From assembly GCF_910591885.1 (NCBI RefSeq), contig NC_063281.1:9028200-9092199 (forward strand): 64,000 bases of DNA. The letters are read 5' to 3'. Source of the stretch: Bombus terrestris (lineage: Eukaryota; Arthropoda; Insecta; Hymenoptera; Apidae). Made by a program: the position numbers and the translations under genes. Positions 51,901-62,445 of this stretch are shown in pieces (within the stretch, counting starts at the first letter, position 1; every line of letters begins with the position of its first letter). Below the pieces are notes generated by a model that did no database searches, had not been told where the DNA came from, and worked only from the letters and a program-made list of their open reading frames with translations.

Positions 51901-54900
51901 ATTTTACACTATCTCTGTAGTTTAGGATTATAAGTCAGCCTGTGTGAACACCTTACTTAATTATTTCATTAATTACTCATTACGTTTTCATTTTCCTCCG
52001 TTCCAGCATACTATTTTAATAAAAACGAGATCGTGGAGGGACGGGTGTCTCAAATATGCCAGTCATTCGTTGGCCTTGCACTGGAGACCGTAATATAATA
52101 TTTCTTTTATTTAATTATTCTTATTTTCAAATTACCGAAGTGTTCACTAAAAGTATCAAAAAGGTGAACGAGCATCGAAATTTGTGCCATCCACTGAGAA
52201 GAAATTTCTCAAAACGAAATTTCAGCCATCTCCCGCTCAAATGCTGGTAAGTAATATTCAGCATTCCCTTATTCTTTACACTCGCTTTCATTATATTTGC
52301 TTTATTTTACTTAATCCATTCAATCTAACTCTTATAATACTTCTATGTTCCGCTTCCTACCCTCTATCCCAGTGCCATACAAAAATTTACTTGCACCATG
52401 GGTGTCCATTTACTCTTTGTCCTGGTATTTTGTTCGTCTTGCATTTTTTGCTATTTATTCCTCTCTGTTTATCTGTTTTAAATGTGCGGTTTCAATTGTT
52501 TCCACAGTACCTTTGAAACCCAATAAGATCATGGGCCGTTGTCGCGAGCGATCAATGAAATCAATATTTCTAGAACCTAACACCATCTTTTCCTTGGCGC
52601 TTCCGTTTTATAAACTCGGGTAGATGCATTTCTCCACTTTCCTTTATACGAATACCAGAAAAAGATATGTCAGAAAATTATTATCTTCCATCAAAATTAT
52701 CGAGGGGACTGGAAAATACGACCGCTCGCGAACGACATACTGGCTTGAACGAGACATTCTTTGAATTAAACGATTTCTCGTAAATTCTCGAAAGAGTTTA
52801 AACAAGCGATAAATAAAACATTTCGCGTACGATATTTCGATAGAAAACACGATTGTGTAATTCGCAATAAATTCTAGAAAAAACAGTATAAAAGTCTCGA
52901 AAACTTTTTAAAATAATCCAACACCGTGGCGCTCAAAATAAAATCTGTTGTTTGCATACCCATGAAATATAAATAGATCCAAAGAATGTCCCAAAATTCT
53001 AGCACAGATTCTCACGATCAATGCGCAATATTGTATGTTTTCGTGTTTCTCTAAAAATGTAATATGAGATAACCCACGAGCAAGGCCAAGCCATTCAGCG
53101 CATCTCTCCATCACGGATCAATTAAAATGGTCATGAGGTGGGCCACTCTTTGAAATCAAAGCCTTGCTGGGGTTTAGGAGCGCTGGCGGCATACCCACCT
53201 TGGTTGCTTTCTCCTCCTTGATACGAACGCTGAGGATAACTGGTGTCAGCGTAATTACCATATGCAGAGTACCCAGTATAATCCGGAGTTTTAGCTGAAC
53301 TGCTACTGGACCCAGGTGCACCTGAACCGGTGGTCTGTCGCGAATACATGTCACCTGGAACATTGATTTTCATCGTATTATCCAACTTCCCCACTTACCT
53401 CGTTTCGTTTATTCATAAGCTGTGAGACAGTTTTCCCCACGACAAAGATACATTTTGGATACTTCCCATGGAATAACGAAGTCACCGATACGTAATTCGA
53501 TTAATTTACGACAGAGAATTTATTATGAGAGTGTTCGTGAATTACAAACGATCGGATGAAAGTATCGAAAATATATCTCTCTCATTTCATTTCGCTTTCT
53601 TTTATGAACTATTTTAAATAAAAAAGCAAGTTTAACATAAAGGGATTATTATTGTATTAAATAAATTATGATCAGTACGTGTGGAGAATAGACATAAATA
53701 CGTGCAATTAAAAAAGCATCGTGGACAATTACGAATAAATGTAAATGCATTTGGACGCGTTAACTTTGTAAAAGACTGATTATGCAAAACAAGCAGAGAA
53801 TTGTACTGATCTCGGCAGATTAAAAAACGAATCGATGTCTATTACTATTGGAAACGTAAATTGTTATTATGTTATAAAATTCTAGAAATTCTATGCAATG
53901 TAAACTTTAACAGGAAATAAGATCGAAAACGAATTCGACACATATTCTACTAGACTCTAGAGGAACTGGAAGGAGCGAGAATAGGATTGCACTATACTAC
54001 ATTACAGCAAGATGTTTTTTTTTTTTTTTTATAAAATTCCACATTTTTATATTCCTTTTTACAATGACAATTACAATAGCTCGGAAAAAACAACGTGAAT
54101 ACACTTAAAAAATTATTTCCAGATACCTAATCTACTCTAAAAATACCAATACTAAAAGAGCACTGACCAATTACTAGTCGTGGGAGGTATTAAAAAACAA
54201 CCAATGAAAATAGAAAGAAAATACTTGTATTGAATTACATAGGACAAAGAATAATCCACTTCAAAATTAAAAAATACAAAATTAGGAGTGATGTAGTGAG
54301 TGAGTAAGTGCGAGATGCCGATGATTACATTACTACGATTATCCAGTGGACCTTGTCTAACGATTATAAGCATAACAAATATTCTAAGCATATCTCTCTA
54401 CCTTTAAGTATACACAATAAAATAGACATATATAAAATGACATGATTTACAATTTTCGTAATCCTAAGTCGATCTGCATAAAAACTACGCATATTTATAG
54501 TTTGTACAAACGAAAGTACATGCTCTCGAACAATTCTGGACGCAAAAAAGGAAACAAGCGCAGAGATGCTAGAATTGCCGAATAATTAGGCAAACTAACG
54601 AAATGTGCAATTACATGGGAATCGAGGATCTGTAGAGGATCTTATAAATAGGAGAAAATTTTTATTCAATAAAAATAAACTTCTTCACTTTCGTTTTACA
54701 ACATAATTAAATTCTTCGGTTTCTCGTTCCTCCAACCCCAATGCATGAAAAGCTCATTTCTTGTCGAACTCCGAAAGCCAATTTACAATTAATGAATTGT
54801 ACACGTTAACAGACAAAAGGCATTATAAAAAAACGGGTGTTACATTCTTGGACGATCCAAGGGGACACTTAACTATAGAATAAATTTTCGCAGTAAAAAA

Positions 54901-57900
54901 AATACTGTTAATAAGCGAAACGTGATATCTCTCGATATCACGTTAAATTACAATCATGCGATATTTTTCCTCGCCGCGTGCTTATTCGTTATTAGAACAT
55001 CATTCTGAATACAAACACACCCGGATATGATCAATAATAAAGATTTTCTAATGAAATATTTATTTAAAAAAGAAAAATAATGTGTTTTTAGTTGAAATAG
55101 TAAGAAAGGCAGATAGATACAGAGAAAGAAAATGAAGAATAAAAGAAATACGAAATAATAGATAACTTATAGCCAGGCTCGACTATGTGAAAATGGAGCT
55201 GTATGCGAAAGGGTGGTAAGAGGACAGAGTTTGTTTGACTGAGCTTGAAGACTCACCCTGCGGGCCAGAGGGGTTCGAGTTGGAGTTAGGCTGCGAGGAG
55301 TTAGGCTGAGGGGGCTGAGGTGGTGGCTGAGTCCCAGGAGGAGGACCGTTTTGTGCCATGTTCCAGGAGTTCCAAGAACCCCCGGGCCCACCCCCCGCAG
55401 CCCCGCCAGTACCCGCCGTGGGCCCATAGCCCCCTGAAGCGGCGGCCGCCGGCCCACCTGCGATTATCAATCACACAAAACACATGTCACCGACCACCGT
55501 TCTCTCTAAAGCGTTTTCTTATTAATCTCGTCGATCACTTTAGTGCCAAGTATGTACTAATAAACGACGTTTAAATCCTTACCAAATTAATATTATCACC
55601 ATTAACGGTTTTTAAAAATATTCGAAGATTATTACTAAAAAAGCTGGGCATCAAATGTACTTGGTTTATTATTCAAAGGGTTACTATTATTTGGAAGAGT
55701 ATTGAACACTCCGTATGAACCATCAATCGAGAAGTTTTGCAATTGTTCTTGGTATAGTAAGAGTTGAAAAGGATAAGAGTCCTGCTTACAAATCTTGTTA
55801 CGCAAAAGCAGGTAAATTATTTTATTGTAAGAAATAAGAAAGTATGTAATTTAGAGACAGGTTGTATTCGCTTTTCTTAGCTGGTCTTGGCACTCAAATG
55901 TTCGGTTTTATATATGGAATATCTTTTAATGTCCTTAACATTCAATGTTACCTGACCTAAAAATGTTCATGCTTAATTTCCTCGGTAGATAAGAATGTAT
56001 TTAAAATGTATTTAAATGTTTTATCTCTTTTGCTTGGCTATCGTAAACTTCGGTTTCTCCGGAACTGAATTATTTTATAAGAAATGCAAGCATGAACATA
56101 GTAGATAACACATCATAAGGTTCAATATCTCGGAAGTGTTCATTATCGAGAAAATGTATTGATTCAGACTCGACGAAGAAAACATTGTATGTTTTAATTC
56201 CAAATTACTCTGCAAAAATAAAATGTAATTACTGGTCTCACAATATGGTCAAACGAAAAACGCAATTTGTAGCAACATTGATAAACATATGATATTAAAA
56301 AGTATGTTAAAAAGTAAGTAAGAAATGAGTCTGAATTGACATAATTTCGATATACACTTAATATTTATGATGTCCTATTGTATTCTCTTTCCATAATAAC
56401 CTCCAGAGGGTATCAAAGAAATGATAATTAATTGTGTATTAATAATATTTGCTTTCTCATCTTTATTTTTTCCTAACATCTCCAAAAAGGATGGAAGGGG
56501 TAAGGATAGGATCAAAGTTACTGTTAACCTTTATAACTATGACCTTATAGTATACTATCCTTCCGGAAAATACATAAATAAAATTATCAGATGGTTTTTA
56601 AATTACGAACTAGATCTTAAAAAAAAAACTTTCCAATTATCATTTATAATGAATTACAATTAAAACTGCTCCAAAACAATTATACACAACATGACGAGAA
56701 ATGAAATCATATTGGTACATTTTTAATGTACTTATAACCAAATTTATCAAATATCTTTGTTATTTTTAAGAACAAATTGAATTGTCAGTTTAGTAGAACT
56801 TACCATAGCTTCCATACCCCTGAGTAGCTGCTGCAGGCTGGACATTGTAACTGCTACCCCACTGATGATGTGGTGGTGGTGGAATTTGTTGTTGTTGTGG
56901 AGGACCAGGAGGCGCACCCCAACCTTGAGAATTATATTGAGTAGTGTATCCAGCAGCATATCCGCCAGTCTGAGGACTGGTACCCCAACCTTGATACTGC
57001 TGCATCATGTTTCCTGGTGGACCCATTGGGCCCCCCATCATAGGTCCACCCATTTGTCCATTTGGACCACCCATAGGTCCCATATTCCCGGCCATACCCA
57101 TTGGAGGCCCACCTTGTTGAGGTGGTCCCCATTGACCTTGATGGCTGTCATTCATTTTGCTGGAAGAATCTCGTGGTTCTGCACGTTTGATTTCAACCTG
57201 TAATCAAAACATCGGTACGATCTACATGAAACACAACACTCTTATTATCCACCTTCTATAATTGAAATTAATATGAGATAAATAGGATTTCAACCTTGAT
57301 CCAATATAAATAATCCTATTTATATCTTAATTTTTATTTTTCTTTCTCTTTTGTGAGCATATGATTAAACCTTTGGAACTCGCCAAGTCTTACATTGATT
57401 CTAAAGTATATTCTAATTTTTGACTTGCCATATAACGCATATATATACGATATTCTAAACCTTTCACTCTTTTAAATTGATACTTACATATTAAGGACTA
57501 AACATACAATAGTTAAGAGTAACATAATATGAGAAAATTGTGTAAAATAAAATAAGTACTATAACTAACGTGATTATGTAAAACTATGCGGTACATAACA
57601 ATAAATTATCGTTAACACATACATTCGTACTTATTATTATTTTACATTACAATAATCTAATGATATATAATATATACTAGTGTGTAGGTATGCTATACCT
57701 GTTTTCCATTTAAGTTGACGAAATGCTCCGCTACGCATCGGTCCACTGCGTCTTCATCCTCGAAGCTGAGAAAGCCAAATCCTATCGTCCAAACGTGAGA
57801 GTATATCAAAAGGTGCCCCATACATTTATACAACAAATACATTTCCTTTATATATAATCCCAACCTTCTCAATTTTTGTCATCATACCATTAGCATTACA

Positions 57901-60900
57901 TTTTATTCTTTTTTGCATATTTTATTTGTACAAATTGATCATTACATCAATTATCCTTTATGATATTAATGATAATGATTACGAGTATGATTTGGAAAAA
58001 CATATTTTTATAGTATTTTACACGTAATTTTTTGGTATCAATTGGAACATGCATCTTTCAAAATTTTGTAAATATTTATTGTACAGAAGAAGTTCATATA
58101 GTATGTATTTTGAATATTCATAAACTTAAAATACTTAATCTAGTAAATTTATGATGGCTGATTTAAAGAAGCTTTTTAGATTCCTATTGAATGCTACAAA
58201 AAATATTCACATATTTTGAATGATTATAACGATGCTAATTTTCTTTTTTATTATTAGGAAAAAATTTTGCTTACAGAATAAGTTGTCACCACATAAGATT
58301 ATCTACTAATCTTGTTAAATAAACGCATATCTCAATTGTAAGGAATATATCTTGTTAGAAAGATATTATGCATAAAAAAAAGGTTTATTTGTTGTCCTGG
58401 CAAAATTTATTAACTTCTTGAATGCAGCCACCAAAAATGAATATATAAAGAATAAAGAAGTAATATATCTATATCTGAGTATTGAACAGTTACTACATAT
58501 TAAAATATAAAAATATCAGTATTAAGATAAAAAATTTTCAAGTAAAAAGACTACTGAAATAAATAATATTCTACTTTATGTAAATATATATGTTATAAAC
58601 TGTAAACTATACGTAATTTTTTATACATATATGATATTAAGAATAAATATAACTAAATCATTTATTATTTAATGAATAATAAGTGGGTAATAGTAATAAA
58701 AAATCGAATTTACAGCGTATCTTACTAGTAGCTTAACTTGACTTAAGTTATGTACATTTTAACTTATGTACTTAATAACCTGATAGTCTTAAACTATCCT
58801 TAATAGAACTTAGCCAAAATCACAATATATATTTAATGTAATTTAATATAACATAAAGTATCTTAACGTTTTTTAAGGTAAGACAAGGCGAATTATTAAG
58901 AGTAGCAAAGTAGGATAAGAATACTATGTAAATAACTATGCATAATGCACTGAGTTTTATATATAAGTACTTAAAATATTTTATAAATATGTATTGAAAA
59001 CAAATAATATTAATTAAGAAGACTGTGAGTCAGGATGTATTAATCATAATTATTAAAGGAAGCAAGAGCAGGGTCTTTAAAAAAGGGTAATCAAGCAGAG
59101 GAAGTTTAATGACCACAAATTATTAACTGACTTTAAGCACAAAATCATATTACTCAAATTTATATTAATTAATTATTATCTTTAATGTTTGCACTTATTT
59201 TCTTTCGTCTTTTTATATGTTAAAACTAGATAAAATTTTAATGTTGTATTTTAAGTAATGGGTGTGCTGCATTCAAGTCAGAATTTTTGATTTCTTACAA
59301 AATATCATACTCATATGCACATATTTATTTTTTTATGTTATTATAATGTGTATATCAAATTATATCAAACACATGTTAATGAAAAAAACTTATTTCAAGA
59401 ATTCTGACTGTACTTTCGGACTCATAATAAACAAGATGATGATATCCAAATATTTATAAAGTACATTGTTGACCATGGTTCCCATTATATTAAAAAAGGA
59501 AATTCTCTTATAAATGCAAAATATCATTAGATAAAATGATATCTTGAATATTATTAATGTAATAAATGGAAACCATTTCAAACAATGCCAATTTAGATAT
59601 ATACATGTAATTATCTCATCGTACTCACCTCTCGATTTCTTCTTTTCTTGATCATACATTATGACAACCTCCATAACTTTACCAAAACGGGTAAAGAATG
59701 ACCTCAAATCTGTTTCAGTCACGTTACTTGGTAAGCCACCAAGGAAAACTTTTGGAAAGCCTCCACTACGTTTCGGCTTTTGCTGAGTGCGTGGATTACA
59801 TGGTTTTGGGTCAATCTGTAATAGACACATAAACAATAGGCATAAATAAATTTGTTATATTAAATTTTATCATTTTTAGAAACATTTATATTATTTTTAT
59901 TTTATTAAATAAACTAATACTAACTGTACGCCCATCAAGTTGATGCGGTCCATTCTGAAGAACTAATGGAACATTAGCTGGATCACTAAATGTTACGAAT
60001 CCAAATCCACGGCTGCGTCCAGATTCACTGTTTTTCATAACAACGCAGTCAATTACTTCACCATAACGGCCAAAGTAGCGTTGAAGATTTTCTTGTGTTG
60101 TCTCCCATGACAAACCACCAACAAACAGCTTTCTACAGCAAAAAATTTAAAAAAAGTTATTAATATAATCATATAATTAATACAATCTAAAAAAAGGTTT
60201 TCAAGGCAAGTTACAATTAACGAGAATAAACAAATATTTCGAATAAAATAACTACTGGAATATAATTTTTATAACAGGTTATATAACGAAAAAAATTTCG
60301 AGAAAGATATTGTACGAAATATATCTAATATCTAGGTTATTTAATATAATAAATAATGGAAAACAAAAAATGATATCTGCATTTCATATATATTCATTTC
60401 ATATTTTATATTTATATATGTGTATATATATATACATATATATATATTAATAACATATATTAATTATATATATAATATATATATTAATATATATATTATA
60501 TTACGACATATATATATATATATAAAAGTACATAACATGTATTACAAAACCATTTGTCAATAACTCGTTCATTCCGACAATAATTCATAACATTAACGTA
60601 TCTCACGATGCAATTTTCCTCAATAATAAAAATTCTCGGAAAAATCGGTATATAATACACGAATTAGCACGTATCTAACAATAATCGTAATTAGTGAAGC
60701 ATGTTCGAAGAAAGTCATGTAGCGAGGGAGTATTGAAATACTTCGATCTTTCAGGATATAGAGCATAAAAATAGAGAATCTAGAGCTAAAGGATGTAATG
60801 AGCGACGATGCAGTAGCATACTTTCACACCGAAATAATATATAGAAAATGTACGATATCCCTTAGCTACCATACTCATAATCAACGATATCTCCAAAACG

Positions 60901-61312
60901 GCACTATCTAAATGACTAAGAGTGCCGGGTCGTGCACGAGAAGAACATTAGGCAAGACCGGCATCGGCGAATTATTCCTCTCTCACGAAATGCTACATAT
61001 CCCAGTCGCTTATTGCTATGGGGGAAAAAGGTTGGCCTCGCGTATCATGGAAATCATATACAAATAGCAGAAGTTAAAGACGTTTTACGTTGTGCGGATA
61101 AGGAATTGAGCTCGAGATCAAGAAAACATTGTGAGGAAATGTGAAATACGAAGTAACTGCAATACGCAAATGGAGATCCCACGCAATAAACCCGACAGCC
61201 CGTGAACGCGTCGATCGAAAATTCTTGCATAAAAAATAACTTCAAATGGTTGCTAATACACAATTCAAACTTACCCCTTTTCGTCGTCGTCCATTTCGGT
61301 CTTCACTCTCAT
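33321..61312 (-). CDS. Hrb27C: Hrb27C/hrp48 (DAZAP1-type hnRNP), whole gene with alternative 3' ends
   Basis: This is an RNA-binding hnRNP of the Hrb27C/DAZAP1 family; in flies it acts in splicing control and in localisation and repression of mRNAs. Coding exons on the minus strand are 61312-61275, 60132-59925, 59815-59629, 57781-57699, 57197-56804 and 55457-55257, then either 53354-53131 or 33460-33321. All borders are AG/GT and phases agree. RRM1 (numbering from the ATG at 61294) has RNP2 LFVGGL at 9-14 and RNP1 RGFGFVTF at 48-55. RRM2 has VFLGGL at 99-104 and RGFGFLSF at 138-145. The linker IDPKPCNPRT is typical of the family. From about residue 180 the chain is rich in Gly, Pro, Gln and Met (QGWGTSP and SWNSWNM are shared with the fly protein). 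Predicted lengths from 61294 are 438 and 410 residues. An in-frame ATG at 61312 adds six residues (MRVKTE) and is the first ATG after an in-frame stop. Confidence 0.93.
36891..36957. repeat. TA/TTTA microsatellite
   Basis: Alternating TA runs are interrupted by TTTA units and end in a short TG run. Confidence 0.8.
37066..37129. repeat. AGTAAT hexanucleotide array
   Basis: About ten near-perfect AGTAAT units. On the minus strand they give an open frame of almost pure tyrosine, which is an artefact of the repeat. Confidence 0.9.
43616..43668. repeat. CT-rich microsatellite
   Basis: Runs of CTCT with occasional A, G and CC interruptions. They are purine-rich in the Hrb27C transcript orientation. 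Confidence 0.8.
44783..44888. repeat. CT-rich low-complexity stretch
   Basis: Broken CT and TTC runs give a spurious Ser/Leu-rich open frame. Confidence 0.7.
45377..45474. repeat. Imperfect TA microsatellite
   Basis: TA alternation with scattered C and G. Confidence 0.8.
45623..45692. repeat. Long CT microsatellite
   Basis: About 70 bases of nearly pure CT with a CGCTCG interruption near the middle. Confidence 0.9.
45914..45955. repeat. TA microsatellite
   Basis: About 20 TA units with one G interruption, followed directly by poly(T). Confidence 0.85.
50063..50154. repeat. Two CT-rich tracts
   Basis: CT runs at 50063-50087 and 50112-50154 immediately precede the hairpin at 50159. Confidence 0.8.
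50159..50190. repeat. Perfect 14-bp hairpin
   Basis: TAGGTATTAAATAA, loop CGTA, TTATTTAATACCTA. The arms are perfect complements, in the intron or 3' UTR interval of Hrb27C. Confidence 0.85.
53131..53354 (-). CDS. Hrb27C: Hrb27C proximal terminal exon (ends KEWPTS)
   Basis: The exon opens after TTCCAG and completes a Gly codon shared with the exon ending at 55257. It then reads DMYSRQTTGSG, a Ser/Tyr/Gly-rich stretch, and FDFKEWPTS before TGA at 53133-53131. DMYSR is also found in the fly protein. Inside it, CCAAG/GTGGGTA (donor at 53198) would end the exon at 53199 in phase 1. That would give a 156-base symmetric cassette that can join the distal exon in frame. Without that donor, the exon runs on to its own stop and 3' UTR. 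The poly(A) site is not decided: TTTATT on the plus strand at 52454 and 52106 are two of many candidates. Confidence 0.88.
54919..54944. repeat. Perfect 11-bp hairpin in an Hrb27C intron
   Basis: AACGTGATATC, loop TCTC, GATATCACGTT. It lies 313 bases past the donor of exon 55457-55257, in the intron before the proximal terminal exon. Confidence 0.85.
60395..60533. repeat. AT-rich microsatellite in the first Hrb27C intron
   Basis: Long TA alternation with TTAA interruptions. No other content is seen in this 1.1-kb intron. Confidence 0.8.
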
Positions 61313-61560
61313 AATATTTCACTTAAAACTACGAGAATGTTGTTAATATTAGGGCGCGAATGGGAATATGGCACGATGCTTAACGCGGACGAGGCTAATG
61401 GCTCCCTACGATGAACGCGACGTCGAGAACAGAATGTAAACGTAACGAAGCGACTCGCGTCACTTCCGTTAATGACTAGTCAAATCAGCAATCGTATTCA
61501 TTGGCGCCTCAGTGGTGTGCCTAGCGGAGCAATACTCCCTCTGCAATACAAGTCTTAAAC
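61313..61560 (-). promoter_or_regulatory. Hrb27C 5' UTR and probable core promoter
   Basis: The stretch upstream of the first ATG is distinctly richer in GC and CpG than its surroundings, and on the minus strand contains ACGGAAGTGACGCG, an ETS-like word. There is no clear TATA box, which fits a housekeeping RNA-binding gene. The exact start site cannot be read from sequence. Confidence 0.45.
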
Positions 61561-61904
61561 TACATTTTATTTTCATTAAATAATTCACGTTTTAACTAAC
61601 AGTATTCTTTTCCTAAATAAATGACACGCATTTATGAAAATTAATGGATATTTCTCTTATTAAGGAAACAAATTATAGTTAAAATTTTGTACCGATTAAA
61701 GTCTCGTTGTAAGATTTTGGTTATTACAATCCTGAAGAAAATATTATACGAGTTCAATGAATTCAATATGCAAGTAAACAATTAATGGAATGATCAATAA
61801 AATTTTTTTTATATTGGTAATAGATAAATAGGAAATATGTCGGAATAAATATACCAGTTGAATGCAGTAGTGCTTCTGGGTTCAACGATCTATCGTCACA
61901 TAGC

Positions 61905-61934
61905 TCCCGCCATTTTGTCCTCCAACTGGCGGGA
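61905..61934. promoter_or_regulatory. Inverted pair of E2F-like motifs
   Basis: TCCCGCCA at 61905-61912 and its exact complement TGGCGGGA at 61927-61934 face each other across 14 bases. The first runs into TTTTG, forming a GCCATTTTG (YY1/Pho-like) word. The second continues as GGCGGGAAA, an E2F-type site. The position, about 0.6 kb from the Hrb27C start, suits a shared or divergent promoter. Confidence 0.4.
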
Positions 61935-62371
61935 AATTTTAAATCGACTGTAATTTATCAACGCATTGAAGATACGCTACGTATACAGAGAAAATTGAAC
62001 CCTCTTTCTTTAATCGTGAGAACGTGCCCGCCCGCATGAAAAAAATGTATCTACATCACAAACTATCGTATATCTATCGCAAATTCACAGTTTTATCAGA
62101 TAAAATATACTAATTTCCTTCCTACATAAAATGCAATCTTCTAGTTATTGCATAATGTATAAGAAACCGTGCATTGTGCAACGCATTAATGTTTATACCA
62201 ATATTAATTTCATGAATAACTCAGATAGAACGATGGTTTTATTCAAATCTGTGTAATCTCTTGCGTTAGTACGTGAAATCTAATTAAACACATTTTGCTT
62301 GAATTTAAAGTCAAACATCATGTTCGAGATGCATACCAAAAACAACAATTAAATATATAAATCACACTTAC

Positions 62372-62445
62372 ATATGATGCAATGCAAAAATAATTTCATG
62401 CATTTTTTTTATCTTTCCGGACGAATTATTTGCATTGCATCATAT
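62372..62445. repeat. Hairpin with a 22-bp stem, miRNA-precursor size
   Basis: The left arm at 62372-62395 (begins ATATGATGCAATGCAAAAAT) pairs with the right arm at 62424-62445 (ends TTGCATTGCATCATAT). All 22 bases of the right arm are complementary, and the left arm has only a two-A bulge. The loop is 28 bases and T-rich. Pairing stops abruptly at both outer ends. It could be a small-RNA precursor, a miniature inverted element, or a chance palindrome. Confidence 0.7.

Larger units (their letters stand above)
33461..53130 (-). other. Intron or very long 3' UTR between the two Hrb27C ends
   Basis: There is no recognisable coding exon on either strand in 19.7 kb. The stretch is dense in simple sequence: CT tracts (near 43.6, 44.8, 45.6 and 50.1 kb), TA tracts (36.9, 45.4 and 45.9 kb), an AGTAAT array (37.07 kb) and many poly(T) and poly(A) runs. 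In the Hrb27C transcript the CT tracts read as purine-rich GA. A 14-bp perfect hairpin lies at 50159-50190. Open frames here are built of low-complexity codons. Confidence 0.6.

Noticed and set aside
55167..55457. Alternative minus-strand frame over the Hrb27C Gly/Pro-rich exon
   Set aside because: GC-rich coding sequence leaves other frames open; only the frame joining in phase with both neighbours fits the family.
56865..57203. 112-codon plus-strand frame with Trp/Arg/Leu-rich peptide
   Set aside because: It is antisense to the Gly/Pro/Gln/Met-rich exon of Hrb27C, whose composition keeps the opposite strand open.
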